NCBI GenBank assembly: GCA_040772065.1
Contig: JAXGYX010000001.1
Coordinates: 124,001-188,000 of the forward strand
Length of the DNA: 64,000 bases
Reading direction: 5' to 3'
DNA from: JAXGYX01 sp040772065
GTDB lineage: Bacteria; Bacillota; Clostridia; Saccharofermentanales; Fastidiosipilaceae
Shown here: in pieces, positions 17,985 to 26,771 of the stretch
Numbering within the stretch: position 1 is the stretch's first letter
Layout: every line of letters starts with the position of its first letter
Translations under genes and position numbers: made by a program
Notes under the pieces: model-generated
Databases searched by the model: none
What the model was told of the DNA's origin: nothing
Seen by the model: the letters and a program-made list of their open reading frames with translations, nothing else

Positions 17985-18844
17985 ATGAAGATCGCTGTGT
18001 TGAGCGGCAAGGGGGAACCGGTAAAACATTGGTATCGGTTAATTTGGCGGCGGCCGCGGACACGGCGACTTATGTGGACTGCGATGTGGAAGAGCCGAAC
18101 GGGCATCTTTTCCTCAAACCGGTCGATGTCAGGACGGAGACCATCGCGGTGAAGATTCCCGTTGTGGACCCTGATTTGTGCGATGGCTGCCGCCGGTGCG
18201 TCGAATTTTGTAATTTCAACGCGCTTGCTTATTTGAAAGACAAACTGATCATTTTTGACGACATTTGTCATTCCTGCGGTGGCTGCGTCATTCTTTGTCC
18301 ACAGAAAGCTTTGACGGAGAAAGACAAGGTGATCGGCGAGGTTCAAAGAGGGGTGTCGGGCAATGTGAGGGTTGATACCGGCGTCTTAAATACCGGTGAG
18401 GCGACCGGCATTCCGATCATTCAGAATCTGTTGGACGGAGTGCGGGAGCGAGCGGATGAACCGGTCGTGATCGACTGTCCGCCGGGCAGCGCCTGCATTG
18501 TGATGGAAAGCATCAAGGACGCGGACTATTGCGTGTTGGTGGCTGAGCCGACCTTGTTTGGTGTGCACAATCTCAATATGGTCTATGATCTGGTCCAATT
18601 GTTTGACAAGCCATTTGGTGTGGTTTTAAACAAATGTTTGGACGGTGAGAATCCGGCGGAAGTCTTTTGTGTGGAACGGGACATCGATATTCTAGGGAGG
18701 ATTCCGTTTGACCATGATCTGGGTCTGTTGACTTCAAACGCCAAGATCGCGGTCCATGAAAATGAAAAATATAAGGAGGACTTCACCGAGCTGTTGCACA
18801 CGGTGATAGAAAAGGCGCGCAATGAAACAACTTCTCATCCTTAG
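17985..18844 (+). pseudogene. MinD-like P-loop ATPase with inserted ferredoxin domain, frameshifted
   Basis: Starting at ATG 17985, the first frame reads 'MKIAVLSGKG' and then breaks at the G5 run 18011-18015. A sixth G would give the Walker A 'SGKGGTGKT' and run into 'VSVNLAAAAD'. The corrected protein has 286 residues, with 'YVDCDVEEPNGHLF', two Fe-S binding sets ('CDGCRRCVEFCNF', 'CHSCGGCVILCPQKA'), 'VIDCPPGSA' and 'VAEPT'. Such MinD-superfamily ATPases with a ferredoxin insert pair with NifX-like proteins. The next gene, a paralogue, overlaps its end by 23 bp. Sequence error is a likely cause of the break. Confidence 0.82.
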
Positions 18845-19736
18845 TGGAAAAGGCGGCACAGGCAAAACGACGGTCGCGAGCGCCTTCATCAAGCTGTCCG
18901 AGGTTCGGGCGTACGCGGATTGTGATGTCGACGCGCCGAACCTTCATCTGATTTCAGGATGGAGCGGCGAACCGCGAAGATCAGATTATTACGGCCTGCC
19001 GCAGGCGAAGATCGACACCAAGATCTGCATAGAGTGTGACCGCTGCAGGCAGTCTTGCAGATTTGGCGCAATCACCTCGGAAGGTGGATATCGGGTGGAT
19101 CCGTATGCCTGTGAGGGCTGCGGAGTGTGTGAGCTGGTCTGTCCGGTCGGGGCGGCGGCCTTGTCGCCGGCGGTGGCCGGAGAGTTGATGCTGCACTCGG
19201 ATGAAGAAAGGGTGTTTTCGACGGCGCAGCTCAAGATGGGCAGCGGCACATCCGGACTGCTGGTCTCCGAGGTGAAAAAACATATGAAAGATGAGGCGGA
19301 GGCGAACCCGAAGGTGGCCCGATCGAAACTGGCCATTATCGACGGGTCGCCGGGCATCGGCTGCCCGGTCATCGCTTCGCTCAGCGGCGTGGACATGGTC
19401 TTGATCGTGGCCGAGCCGTCGGTGTCCGGCATCAGTGATATGGAACGGATCATCCAAACGGCTGCGAAGTTCGCGGTCGAGACGGTCGTCTGCGTCAACA
19501 AATATGACACGAACATCGCCAACACCGAGAGAATCGAGGCGCTGTGTCAAGAGCGGGGCCTGCATTTTACCGGCAAGATACCGTTTGATCCGGATGCGGT
19601 CAAGGCGATCAACAACGGCATGACAATTGTCGATCTGGACTGCGCATCGGGCGAGGCCGTCAAGGCGGTCTATGAAAAGACGTTGGGATTGTTGTTTGAT
19701 GAGGGTGAATTGACGGAACTAAAAACGGAAAAATGA
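18822..19736 (+). CDS. MinD-like P-loop ATPase with inserted ferredoxin domain
   Basis: This intact 304-residue paralogue of the preceding gene has Walker A 'LSGKGGTGKTTV' at residues 7-18, 'YADCDVDAPNLHL' (switch I-type aspartates), two [4Fe-4S] sets ('CIECDRCRQSCRF' and 'CEGCGVCELVCPV'), Walker B-like 'LAIIDGSPGIGCPV' and 'VAEPSVSG'. The deviant Walker and cluster-bearing insert suggest ATP-driven electron or cluster transfer to a partner protein. The start overlaps the upstream gene's end, indicating translational coupling. Two tandem copies probably form a heterodimer. Confidence 0.87.
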   Translation: MKQLLILSGKGGTGKTTVASAFIKLSEVRAYADCDVDAPNLHLISGWSGEPRRSDYYGLPQAKIDTKICIECDRCRQSCRFGAITSEGGYRVDPYACEGCGVCELVCPVGAAALSPAVAGELMLHSDEERVFSTAQLKMGSGTSGLLVSEVKKHMKDEAEANPKVARSKLAIIDGSPGIGCPVIASLSGVDMVLIVAEPSVSGISDMERIIQTAAKFAVETVVCVNKYDTNIANTERIEALCQERGLHFTGKIPFDPDAVKAINNGMTIVDLDCASGEAVKAVYEKTLGLLFDEGELTELKTEK

Positions 19737-19816
19737 CCGTGGCGCGGACGCGGCAGTGGTGATATTCTAAAACAATCTATCACTACAAGGAATCGAAACG
19801 GTAAGGAGCGACATCT

Positions 19817-20659
19817 ATGAGCGAAAATTGTAATCAAAACTGCGGGGGCTGTTCGGAGGACTGCGCCGAGCGGGTCGAGCCGGAGATTGACTTTTCTGAA
19901 AAGCTTCACGACATGAGCAGCGTCAAGAAAGTGATCGGTGTGGTCAGCGGCAAGGGGGGCGTCGGCAAATCGTCGGTCACCTCACTGCTCGCGACGGCGA
20001 TGAACCGGAAGGGTCATCGGACGGCGGTGCTGGACGCGGATGTGACCGGTCCGTCCATTCCCAGAGCCTTCGGTATCAATCAGAAGGCCGCGGTCGGCGA
20101 ATATGGTGTGTACCCGGTCAAAACCAAAACAGGTATCGATATCATGTCGATCAACCTGTTGCTGGAAAATGACACCGATCCGGTTGTCTGGAGGGGACCG
20201 ATTCTTGCGGGCACGGTTAAGCAGTTTTGGAGCGATGTGATCTGGACGGATGTCGACTATATGTTCATCGACATGCCGCCGGGCACCGGTGATGTTCCCC
20301 TTACGGTGTTTCAATCCCTGCCGGTCGATGGAATCATCGTGGTCACCTCTCCTCAGGAGCTGGTTTCCATGATCGTCGCCAAAGCGGTGAAAATGGCCGT
20401 CATGATGGACGTGCCGATCATCGGTCTGGTCGAGAACATGTCGTATTTCAAATGCCCGGACAACGGTAAGGAATATCAGGTTTTTGGCGATAGCCATATA
20501 GAAGATATTGCGGCTGAGCATGGTTTGAAGGTTCTCGCAAGAATGCCGATCGATCCGGAGATTTCGAGAGCCTGTGACAGAGGAGAAATTGAGCTCTACG
20601 ATGGCACTCAGCTGGTTGCGGTCGCGGATGTTTTGGAGCGGATGGAGGAAACAAAATGA
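19817..20659 (+). CDS. Mrp/NBP35-family Fe-S carrier ATPase
   Basis: This 280-residue protein has an N-terminal Cys-rich segment ('CNQNCGGCSEDCAE', residues 4-17) of the NBP35 type, then Walker A 'VSGKGGVGKSSV', 'AVLDADVTGPSIPR' and 'YMFIDMPPGTGD'. The expected C-terminal CxxC is represented by only one Cys ('YFKCPDNGKEY'), so the canonical cluster motif is degraded. Mrp/ApbC proteins assemble or carry [4Fe-4S] clusters to targets. GTAAGGAG lies upstream. It overlaps the following NifX-like gene by 4 bp, so the two are coupled. Confidence 0.87.
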   Translation: MSENCNQNCGGCSEDCAERVEPEIDFSEKLHDMSSVKKVIGVVSGKGGVGKSSVTSLLATAMNRKGHRTAVLDADVTGPSIPRAFGINQKAAVGEYGVYPVKTKTGIDIMSINLLLENDTDPVVWRGPILAGTVKQFWSDVIWTDVDYMFIDMPPGTGDVPLTVFQSLPVDGIIVVTSPQELVSMIVAKAVKMAVMMDVPIIGLVENMSYFKCPDNGKEYQVFGDSHIEDIAAEHGLKVLARMPIDPEISRACDRGEIELYDGTQLVAVADVLERMEETK

Positions 20660-21006
20660 TGAAAATCGCTGTGGCGAGTGACAAAGGTCAGGTTACGGAG
20701 CACTTTGGACATTGTGAGGAATTTGTGGTTTTTGACGTCGAGGACAATCAGATAGTCAAGACGGAAGCGATCGCCAATCCGGGTCACAAACCGGGATTTT
20801 TGCCGAATTTCTTGAATGACTTGGGAGTGAATGTGATCATCTCGGGCGGCATGGGGTCCGGCGCGGTCGAGATCTTCAATGAAAATAATATTGAGGTGCT
20901 GGTCGGAGCGAGCGGTGACGCTGCGGAGGCGGCGAGCGCCTATATTCAAGGCTCGTTGCAGTCCACCGGTTCCATCTGCGAGGATCACAACCACCACGAT
21001 GAGTGA
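20656..21006 (+). CDS. NifX/NifB-type cofactor-binding domain protein, second copy
   Basis: This 116-residue protein begins 'MMKIAVASDKGQVTEHFGHCEEFVVFDVED', the canonical start of stand-alone dinitrogenase iron-molybdenum cofactor-binding domain proteins. Its middle 'GVNVIISGGMGSGAVEIFNENNIEVL' fits the same fold, and it ends in a metal-friendly 'CEDHNHHDE' tail. ATG overlaps the Mrp stop (ATGA), giving translational coupling and suggesting a functional pair of cluster carrier and scaffold. A strong terminator follows, closing the operon. Confidence 0.87.
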   Translation: MMKIAVASDKGQVTEHFGHCEEFVVFDVEDNQIVKTEAIANPGHKPGFLPNFLNDLGVNVIISGGMGSGAVEIFNENNIEVLVGASGDAAEAASAYIQGSLQSTGSICEDHNHHDE

Positions 21007-21054
21007 CGCGGACGATCATACGTCGAGTCGTCACGATTGAATTGATTTGAAGAA

Positions 21055-21095
21055 AGAGCGCTTGGGCGATGCGGATCGCACAGGCGCTCTTTTTC
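21055..21095 (+). terminator. Terminator of the metallocluster gene group
   Basis: The stem AGAGCGC / GCGCTCT encloses a loop of about 20 bases and is followed at once by TTTTTCT. It lies 50 bp after the stop of the last NifX-like gene. Confidence 0.8.
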
Positions 21096-21206
21096 TATTG
21101 CAGGCGTTCTTTCTCTATTTTTATGAATTACGTTAAAATAAAGATAATGTCGAATAGTTGGATTCACGATTGGATTCGTAAAAGATGAACTGATGAGGAG
21201 GATGAC

Positions 21207-22880
21207 ATGCGGATAATTATTATTGGAGCGGTCGCGGCGGGTCCGTCGGCGGCTGCTAAAGCGAGAAGAAACAACGAAGAGGCGAGCATTGTCATTTATG
21301 AAAAAAGTGCCTACATTTCATATTCAGCCTGCACCATTCCTTATTACCTGGGCGGCGTGGTCAAAGACGTCGCGCTGTTGACACCGCGCGATCCGGCGGC
21401 ATTTAAACGTAAATATAATGTGGATGTTCTGACCTTGCACGAAGTGCTTTCGATCGATCCGGACACGAAGACTGTCAGCGTCAGAGACATCGCCGGCGGA
21501 GAGATTTTTACCGATCATTACGACAAACTGGTGATCGCGACCGGGGCGAGCGCGGTCGCTCCGCCAATCGAGGGGATGGACGGTGAACACGTGTTCACCT
21601 TGCGCGACATCGACGACATGAATCGCATTCAATCGTTTATTGACGCCAAGCGTCCGGCGTCTGCCGCGATTGTCGGCACGGGCTTTATTGGTCTGGAAAT
21701 GTGTGAAAATCTGAAGGCGCTGGGCATGAAAGTGACGTTGTTTGAGCGCCTGCCCCAGGTCACGCCGGGCCTGGACGCCGACATGGCGGTCCATGTTCAA
21801 GATCATGTTGAACAAAACGATGTCGAGGTGTTCACCGGTGTCTCGGTGACCAAGATAACAAAAGACGGTGTGGTTTTGGAAGATGGTCGGGCGATGGAGG
21901 CGGATTTGGTGCTGGTGTCCACCGGCGTGCGCCCCAACACGAAGATCGCCGCCGAGGCCGGTGTCGAGCTGGGCGTCGCCGGCGCCATCCGGGTGGACGC
22001 GAGGACACGGACCAATCTGCCGGATATCTATGCCTGCGGAGATTGCGCCGAGCAGTTTCATGCGGTGACCGGCAAGCCGGTCTACCGTCCGCTGGGGACG
22101 ACGGCCAACAAGATGGGCAGAGTCACCGGTGAGAACGTGACCGGTGGTGACATGGAGTTTAGAGGCGTGCTCGGCACCGGGATTTTTCAGGTGTTTGACC
22201 GGGCGGTGGGGCTGACCGGGCTGTCCGAGCGAGAGGCCAAAGAGTTGGGCTATGACGTCGTGGTCAGCCATGACATCAAACCGGACAAACCGAGATATAT
22301 GGGCGGACAGGATTTGCTGATCAAGGCGGTCGCGGACAAGGCGACCGGCCGGTTGCTGGGCGCTCAGATCATCGGGCGGCAGGGGGTCGACAAGCGACTC
22401 GACGTGTTCGCCACGACGATCAGTTTCAAAGCCAAGGTGGAGGATTTGTACCATCTGGATCTGGGCTACGCGCCGCCGTTCTCACTCGCCAGAGATCCGG
22501 TGCTATATACCGGAATGATTTTGGACAACGCGATTAATAAAGGTAGACCGCTGATCACGGCGGACGAGCTCGATGAGCTGATCAAGTCAGGCAAGCCCTA
22601 CACCTTGATCGACGCCACAGAACCGGATCAGCATAAAGCTGATTCGATTGACACGGCGCACGAACTGCTCTGCGAAGAGCTCAGGACCGCCCTGCCGGAT
22701 TCGGTGGACAAGGATTCGGTGATCGTTACCTACTGTGAGCAGGGGGAGATGGGCGGCCTCATGCAGAACATCCTGATCAACAAGGGCTGCGCCGAGGTGT
22801 ACAACCTGTCCGGCGGACAGCGGCAATATGCGAAATGCAAAGGTGAGCCGGATCGGCAAACAAATGATGAGTCAAATTGA
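21207..22880 (+). CDS. CoA-disulfide reductase-like FAD oxidoreductase with rhodanese domain
   Basis: This 557-residue flavoprotein has an N-terminal FAD-binding 'IIIIGAVAAGPSAAAKARR', the single redox Cys in 'SYSACTIPYYLGG' (near residue 44), an NAD(P)H motif 'AAIVGTGFIGLEMCE' and 'YACGDCAE' before the dimerisation domain. A rhodanese-like domain (about 455-545) ends the protein with its Cys in 'VTYCEQGEMGG'. The family reduces CoA disulfide, persulfides or oxygen. The attached rhodanese points to persulfide or polysulfide reduction. GAGGAGG precedes the ATG. It is monocistronic. Confidence 0.87.
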   Translation: MRIIIIGAVAAGPSAAAKARRNNEEASIVIYEKSAYISYSACTIPYYLGGVVKDVALLTPRDPAAFKRKYNVDVLTLHEVLSIDPDTKTVSVRDIAGGEIFTDHYDKLVIATGASAVAPPIEGMDGEHVFTLRDIDDMNRIQSFIDAKRPASAAIVGTGFIGLEMCENLKALGMKVTLFERLPQVTPGLDADMAVHVQDHVEQNDVEVFTGVSVTKITKDGVVLEDGRAMEADLVLVSTGVRPNTKIAAEAGVELGVAGAIRVDARTRTNLPDIYACGDCAEQFHAVTGKPVYRPLGTTANKMGRVTGENVTGGDMEFRGVLGTGIFQVFDRAVGLTGLSEREAKELGYDVVVSHDIKPDKPRYMGGQDLLIKAVADKATGRLLGAQIIGRQGVDKRLDVFATTISFKAKVEDLYHLDLGYAPPFSLARDPVLYTGMILDNAINKGRPLITADELDELIKSGKPYTLIDATEPDQHKADSIDTAHELLCEELRTALPDSVDKDSVIVTYCEQGEMGGLMQNILINKGCAEVYNLSGGQRQYAKCKGEPDRQTNDESN

Positions 22881-22999
22881 AGAATGTGTGATCCGCCACC
22901 ACCCACGGGCGCGCGCCGAATTGGTCAAGGTAGGCGTCCGCCCGTGAGGCCTCCGCCGGGCCGGCGCTTCCTTGAGATGGCGGAGATCGCGGCCGCGTT

Positions 23000-23587
23000 T
23001 TAACTCAACGCGGTTGATGGCACGCTTCGCGCACCCAGCGACAAGGCCTGTTGATTGAGCTCGATGAGCGCGGCCTTTTTTGTGGCGAAGGTTTCTGCCA
23101 CGACATCCAGGGCGGTCTCAATTTGCACATAATCGGTCAGTTTCAGCCAGGCCCCCAGCATGATGATGTTGGCGGCGCGCACGTTGCCATTCTCGATGGC
23201 CAGGTCGGTGACCGGCACCTTCACAATCGTCACGTCTGATCGGGTCGATTCACGTTTGACCAGCGAGCTGTTCAGCAGCAGCAGGCCGCCGGGACGGACG
23301 ATGTATTCGAATGTGTCAAACGATGGGGCGTTCATGATGATCGCCGAAGTCGCGTCTTTGTCGATCAAAGGCGAGCGGATCTCTCCGTCAGCCAGGATGA
23401 CCGAGCAATTCGCGGTGCCGCCCCGCATCTCGGGGCCATAGGATGGCAGCCAGGAGACTTCCTTACCTTCTTTCAGCGCGGCCGCCGCGAGGATCTGTCC
23501 CATCAGCATGATGCCCTGTCCGCCAAATCCGGCCATCAAGACCCGCTGCTCGGCGGACTTCCTTTGCTCGTTCAGGTCTGAATTCAT
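23000..23587 (-). CDS. 2-oxoacid:ferredoxin oxidoreductase, gamma subunit
   Basis: This 195-residue protein is the catalytic-partner (gamma) subunit of a four-subunit 2-oxoacid:acceptor oxidoreductase. It has 'VLMAGFGGQGIMLMGQILA' at the start, 'SWLPSYGPEMRGGTANC' and 'ANIIMLGAW'. With the alpha, beta and ferredoxin-like subunits encoded just upstream on the same strand, it oxidises a 2-oxoacid with CoA to acyl-CoA, CO2 and reduced ferredoxin. It overlaps the beta gene by 4 bp. Substrate (2-oxoglutarate versus branched-chain 2-oxoacid) cannot be decided from sequence alone. Confidence 0.88.
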   Translation of the reverse strand: MNSDLNEQRKSAEQRVLMAGFGGQGIMLMGQILAAAALKEGKEVSWLPSYGPEMRGGTANCSVILADGEIRSPLIDKDATSAIIMNAPSFDTFEYIVRPGGLLLLNSSLVKRESTRSDVTIVKVPVTDLAIENGNVRAANIIMLGAWLKLTDYVQIETALDVVAETFATKKAALIELNQQALSLGARSVPSTALS

Positions 23588-24354
23588 TTTGACTCTCCTT
23601 CATCGGCGGCGGTTTCTCGCGTGACATCCCGATACACGCCCAATGGGTAATAAGGCTCCATGTCGGTCTCCAGCCACTTTAAGGAATTGACCGGGCTCAT
23701 GCCCCAGTTGGTCGGACAGGTCGACAAGATCTCAATCATGCTAAAGCCGAGGCGGGCCTTTTGAACCTCGAAGGCTTTAGTGATCGCCTGCTTGGCTTTG
23801 CGGACCTTGTTGGGCGTGGAGGTGGACACACGTTCGATATAGGCGGCGCCCGGAATGGTCGCCAGCATCTCACTGACGCGCAAAGGATAGCCCATGGTCC
23901 GAGCGTCGCGCCCCTGAGGTGAGGTGGTGGTGCGCTGGCCGACCAGCGTGGTCGGCGCCATCTGTCCGCCGGTCATGCCATAGATCGCGTTGTTCACGAA
24001 GATGACGGTCATGTTTTCCGCGCGATGAGCCGCGTGAATGATTTCCGCCGTGCCGATGGAGGCGAGATCGCCGTCTCCCTGATAGGTGAAAATCGTGCTG
24101 TCCGGCAATACGCGGCGGATGCCGGTCGCCACCGCCGGCGCTCGTCCGTGGGCGGCCTCGATCATGTCGCAGTTAAAATAGTCATAGGCCAAAACGGCGC
24201 AGCCGACCGGACAGACACCGACCGTGTTTTCGAGCTCGCCCAATTCCACCAAAACCTCGGCGACCATTCGATGGATGACACCGTGTGTGCAACCGGGACA
24301 ATAGTGGGTTTCCACGTCGATCAGTCCTTTGGTCCTGCCAAAAATAGTTGTCAT
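23584..24354 (-). CDS. 2-oxoacid:ferredoxin oxidoreductase, beta (TPP) subunit
   Basis: This 256-residue subunit carries the thiamine pyrophosphate site: 'TYQGDGDLASIGTAEIIHAA' followed by 'VIFVNNAIYGMTGGQ' (the GDG...N pattern). Early cysteines in 'HYCPGCTHGVIHR' and 'GVCPVGCAVLAYDYF' fit Fe-S ligation. Length and spacing match VorA/KorB-type beta subunits. It overlaps both neighbours by 4 bp, so all three large subunits are translationally coupled. Confidence 0.9.
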   Translation of the reverse strand: MTTIFGRTKGLIDVETHYCPGCTHGVIHRMVAEVLVELGELENTVGVCPVGCAVLAYDYFNCDMIEAAHGRAPAVATGIRRVLPDSTIFTYQGDGDLASIGTAEIIHAAHRAENMTVIFVNNAIYGMTGGQMAPTTLVGQRTTTSPQGRDARTMGYPLRVSEMLATIPGAAYIERVSTSTPNKVRKAKQAITKAFEVQKARLGFSMIEILSTCPTNWGMSPVNSLKWLETDMEPYYPLGVYRDVTRETAADEGESK

Positions 24355-25415
24355 GAGCGCCTCCCCGCGAGAATCTCCCGCACCTTGTCCGCCACCTGTA
24401 TGGAAGTGGGGACCATCCCTCCGGTCCGACCGGTAAAATGGATCGCCCGGCGGGACTCATTCGCCAATCTGACATCGTCCACCATCTGCCCCAGACTCAT
24501 TTCCACCACCAGCAGATCCTTGGTCGCCGGATCCAGCCGGTCGAACGCGGGGTCGGGGAAGGGCCACAATGTGATCGGTCGGATCAAGCCCAGCTTGATG
24601 CCTTCCTTCATCAGATCTTCTTGTGCCTGACGCACGATTCGGGCGGTGGTGCCGTAGGCGACCGCGACCACGTCCGCGCCGTCCAGCGCGTCGGTCTGCG
24701 CCCGCCACTCTTCCTGTTTGATGACTTGATATTTTCGCTCCAGCTTGTGCGAATGCTCTTCGAGCTCCAAGGGATCCAGATAGAGCGAGTTGACGATGTT
24801 TGGTGCCCGCTTTCCGCGGGTGCCGGTGGTGGCCCATGGTTTTTCCGGTGTCTCACCGGGCCCGATCCGGCTTAAATCCACGGCTTCCATCATCTGCCCC
24901 AACATGCCGTCGCCCAAAATCATGACCGGATTGCGATACCGGTCGGCCATCTCGAAGGCGTAGGCGATCACCTCGGCAAGCTCCTGCAGGGAGGCGGGCG
25001 CGAAAACCGGGACATGGTAGTCGCCGTTGCCGCCGCCCCGGGTAGCCTGAATATAATCCGCCTGAGATGGTTGGATGCCGCCGAGCCCCGGACCGCCGCG
25101 CGCGATGTTGACGATCACACAGGGCAGTTGGGCCGCCGCCATGAAGGAAATCCCTTCCTGTTTCAAGGCGATGCCCGGCGAAGACGATGAGGTCATCGAG
25201 CGCGCTCCGCAGGCCGCAGCCCCATAGACCATGTTGATCGCCGCGACTTCACTTTCAGCCTGCACAAATGAACCGCCGACGGCGGGCAGATGAACCGCCA
25301 TGTATTCCGGCAGCTCACTTTGCGGTGTGATTGGATAGCCAAAAAAATATTTGCAACCGGCTTTGATCGCGGCCGCTCCGATTACCTCGTTGCCTTTCAT
25401 TAATACGCGACTCAT
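24351..25415 (-). CDS. 2-oxoacid:ferredoxin oxidoreductase, alpha subunit (VorB/KorA-like)
   Basis: This 354-residue subunit begins 'VLMKGNEVIGAAAIKAGCKYFFGYPITPQSELPEYM', diagnostic for pyruvate/ketoisovalerate/2-oxoglutarate ferredoxin oxidoreductase alpha subunits. 'SSSPGIALKQEGISFM', 'RGGPGLGGIQPSQADY' and 'GDGMLGQMMEAV' follow. It is the VorB-like form used for branched-chain 2-oxoacids in annotation pipelines, but the 2-oxoglutarate type is very similar. It overlaps the upstream ferredoxin-like subunit gene by 4 bp. Confidence 0.9.
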   Translation of the reverse strand: MSRVLMKGNEVIGAAAIKAGCKYFFGYPITPQSELPEYMAVHLPAVGGSFVQAESEVAAINMVYGAAACGARSMTSSSSPGIALKQEGISFMAAAQLPCVIVNIARGGPGLGGIQPSQADYIQATRGGGNGDYHVPVFAPASLQELAEVIAYAFEMADRYRNPVMILGDGMLGQMMEAVDLSRIGPGETPEKPWATTGTRGKRAPNIVNSLYLDPLELEEHSHKLERKYQVIKQEEWRAQTDALDGADVVAVAYGTTARIVRQAQEDLMKEGIKLGLIRPITLWPFPDPAFDRLDPATKDLLVVEMSLGQMVDDVRLANESRRAIHFTGRTGGMVPTSIQVADKVREILAGRRS

Positions 25416-25648
25416 TTTTCCACCTCCCCGTCGATGAGTTTCACTGTGATCACCAGGTCAGGGCACATGATGGCGCAATTCACGCAGGCGATGCATTTGT
25501 CCGGCTCTTTCACAAACGCCGGAATGTACCCTCTCTTGTTCACCGCCTTTGTGTCGAAATCCAATATTTTGACAGGGCAGACACTGACGCACAGGCCGCA
25601 CCCTTTACAGCGATCTTGATTGAACGAGACTCTTCCTTTTCTTGACAT
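25412..25648 (-). CDS. 2-oxoacid:ferredoxin oxidoreductase, ferredoxin-like (delta) subunit
   Basis: This 78-residue two-cluster ferredoxin has 'CKGCGLCVSVCPVKIL' at residues 14-29 and 'CIACVNCAIMCPD' at 53-65, each with the full CxxCxxCxxxCP set. It is the first gene of the operon and passes electrons from the TPP subunit to soluble ferredoxin. Its last bases overlap the alpha-subunit start, so all four subunits form one coupled unit (delta-alpha-beta-gamma). Confidence 0.9.
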   Translation of the reverse strand: MSRKGRVSFNQDRCKGCGLCVSVCPVKILDFDTKAVNKRGYIPAFVKEPDKCIACVNCAIMCPDLVITVKLIDGEVEK

Positions 25649-25703
25649 GTTCGTTCCTCACTTACTCTATGTTTTGAGTCGGTGTCCGCGGATAGCCACG
25701 GAT

Positions 25704-26378
25704 CTAACCCATCCAGTCCGATCGAAGATAATGATTGATCGTCAACCGGGGAATGTCGATTTCCTTAGGTAAATCACCAAGCACCTTCCGCGAGCCACAG
25801 ATCCGGCGCAAGGGCGCCGCACGAAGTCGTGAAACTTCCCGCGCGATGGCCAAACCGTCCAACAGATGGTCCACAGTGGTTTCACCCAGCAGATGACTGT
25901 TCACCACCAAACCCGCCAGCTTCAAGCGGCTTTGCGCTTCAATTCGGGAGATGGTCTGTAAAGCTGAGCTGACGTCCCGGTTCTCGGGGCGCAGATGATT
26001 CAAGACGACCAGCAGCTCGGCCCGGTCGCCGAAGTCGTCGCGAAACAGTTCCAACGGGCGCAAGCCGGCCCGGTCGCCGCCCGCATCAATGATGACCAGA
26101 CGCTCCTTGTCTCTTAGAGGCCCTCTCAGCGCGTTGCTGACAGCGGGAAGATCCTGGGTGTTGATGTGTCCCAGACTTGAGCTGATTACCTGAATGCCGG
26201 CGTCCTCCAGCAACTGATGGCGCTGACGGGAGCGAAAATAGAGGTTGACGACGTCCAGATCGCCAAGGGTGACCGGTTTGCCGGCCCGGCGTTCGCTCAA
26301 CGCGAGATTGAGCGCCACCTCACTCTTGCCGACGCCATAGGCGCCCGCGAGAATCAAGATCGGTTGATGTTGTTTCAT
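25704..26378 (-). CDS. P-loop NTPase of unknown role
   Basis: From the ATG at 26378, preceded by GAGGAGA, this 224-residue protein has Walker A 'LAGAYGVGKSEVALN' near the N-terminus, 'TLGDLDVVNLYFRSR', and a Walker B-like 'LVIIDAGGDRAG'. The layout is that of SIMIBI-class P-loop proteins. A longer frame from 26456 lacks a ribosome site. It is read in the same direction as the oxidoreductase operon, 56 bp upstream of its first gene, and may be co-transcribed. I do not know its partner; cofactor or cluster insertion into the oxidoreductase is only a guess. Confidence 0.65.
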   Translation of the reverse strand: MKQHQPILILAGAYGVGKSEVALNLALSERRAGKPVTLGDLDVVNLYFRSRQRHQLLEDAGIQVISSSLGHINTQDLPAVSNALRGPLRDKERLVIIDAGGDRAGLRPLELFRDDFGDRAELLVVLNHLRPENRDVSSALQTISRIEAQSRLKLAGLVVNSHLLGETTVDHLLDGLAIAREVSRLRAAPLRRICGSRKVLGDLPKEIDIPRLTINHYLRSDWMG

Positions 26379-26649
26379 GGCGAGTCTCCTCGACTTTTTG
26401 AGGCTTAGGTTACACCAAACGGTAGCGAAGGTATCCGCGAAATGATATAGGAACATGACACAAAAAAGATCGTATTTGCCCGTAACTTATTATGTCAATT
26501 CAACAAAAATAGCTTGCTAACAGGATAGGGAATTCATTTTTAGTTGATTTTCACCAAGCTCTTGTCTCCTCCTTCCGACGTGCTTTCATGGTCGAGAAAT
26601 CGACTTGTTGATCCGGATCAATCACCGGAATGATTGTCTGCAAAGATAC
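26379..26649. other. Divergent intergenic region, P-loop gene / iolD
   Basis: About 270 bp lie between the divergent genes. It is AT-richer than the flanking genes. The iolD promoter starts at its right edge. I see no RNA gene or strong repeat in it. Confidence 0.4.
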
Positions 26650-26678
26650 TTGACAATAAGAATACCATTTTGTAAAAT
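26650..26678 (+). promoter_or_regulatory. Sigma-A-type promoter for iolD
   Basis: TTGACA (26650-26655) and TAAAAT (26673-26678) are separated by 17 bp, about 95 bp before the iolD start codon. A palindromic GTATAC follows directly downstream. Confidence 0.55.
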
Positions 26679-26771
26679 TGTATACAGAAATAAAATAAAG
26701 TCGACATTTTGAGCGGGGAGGTCGGGTCTTTGAGCAGGGCTTCGTCGCCGAAAATCAAGTGGAGGTACGGT

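Noticed and set aside
21324..22454. 376-codon open frame opposite the CoA-disulfide reductase gene
   Set aside because: Its composition is that of an antisense shadow, without ribosome site or homologous motif; the forward gene is clear.
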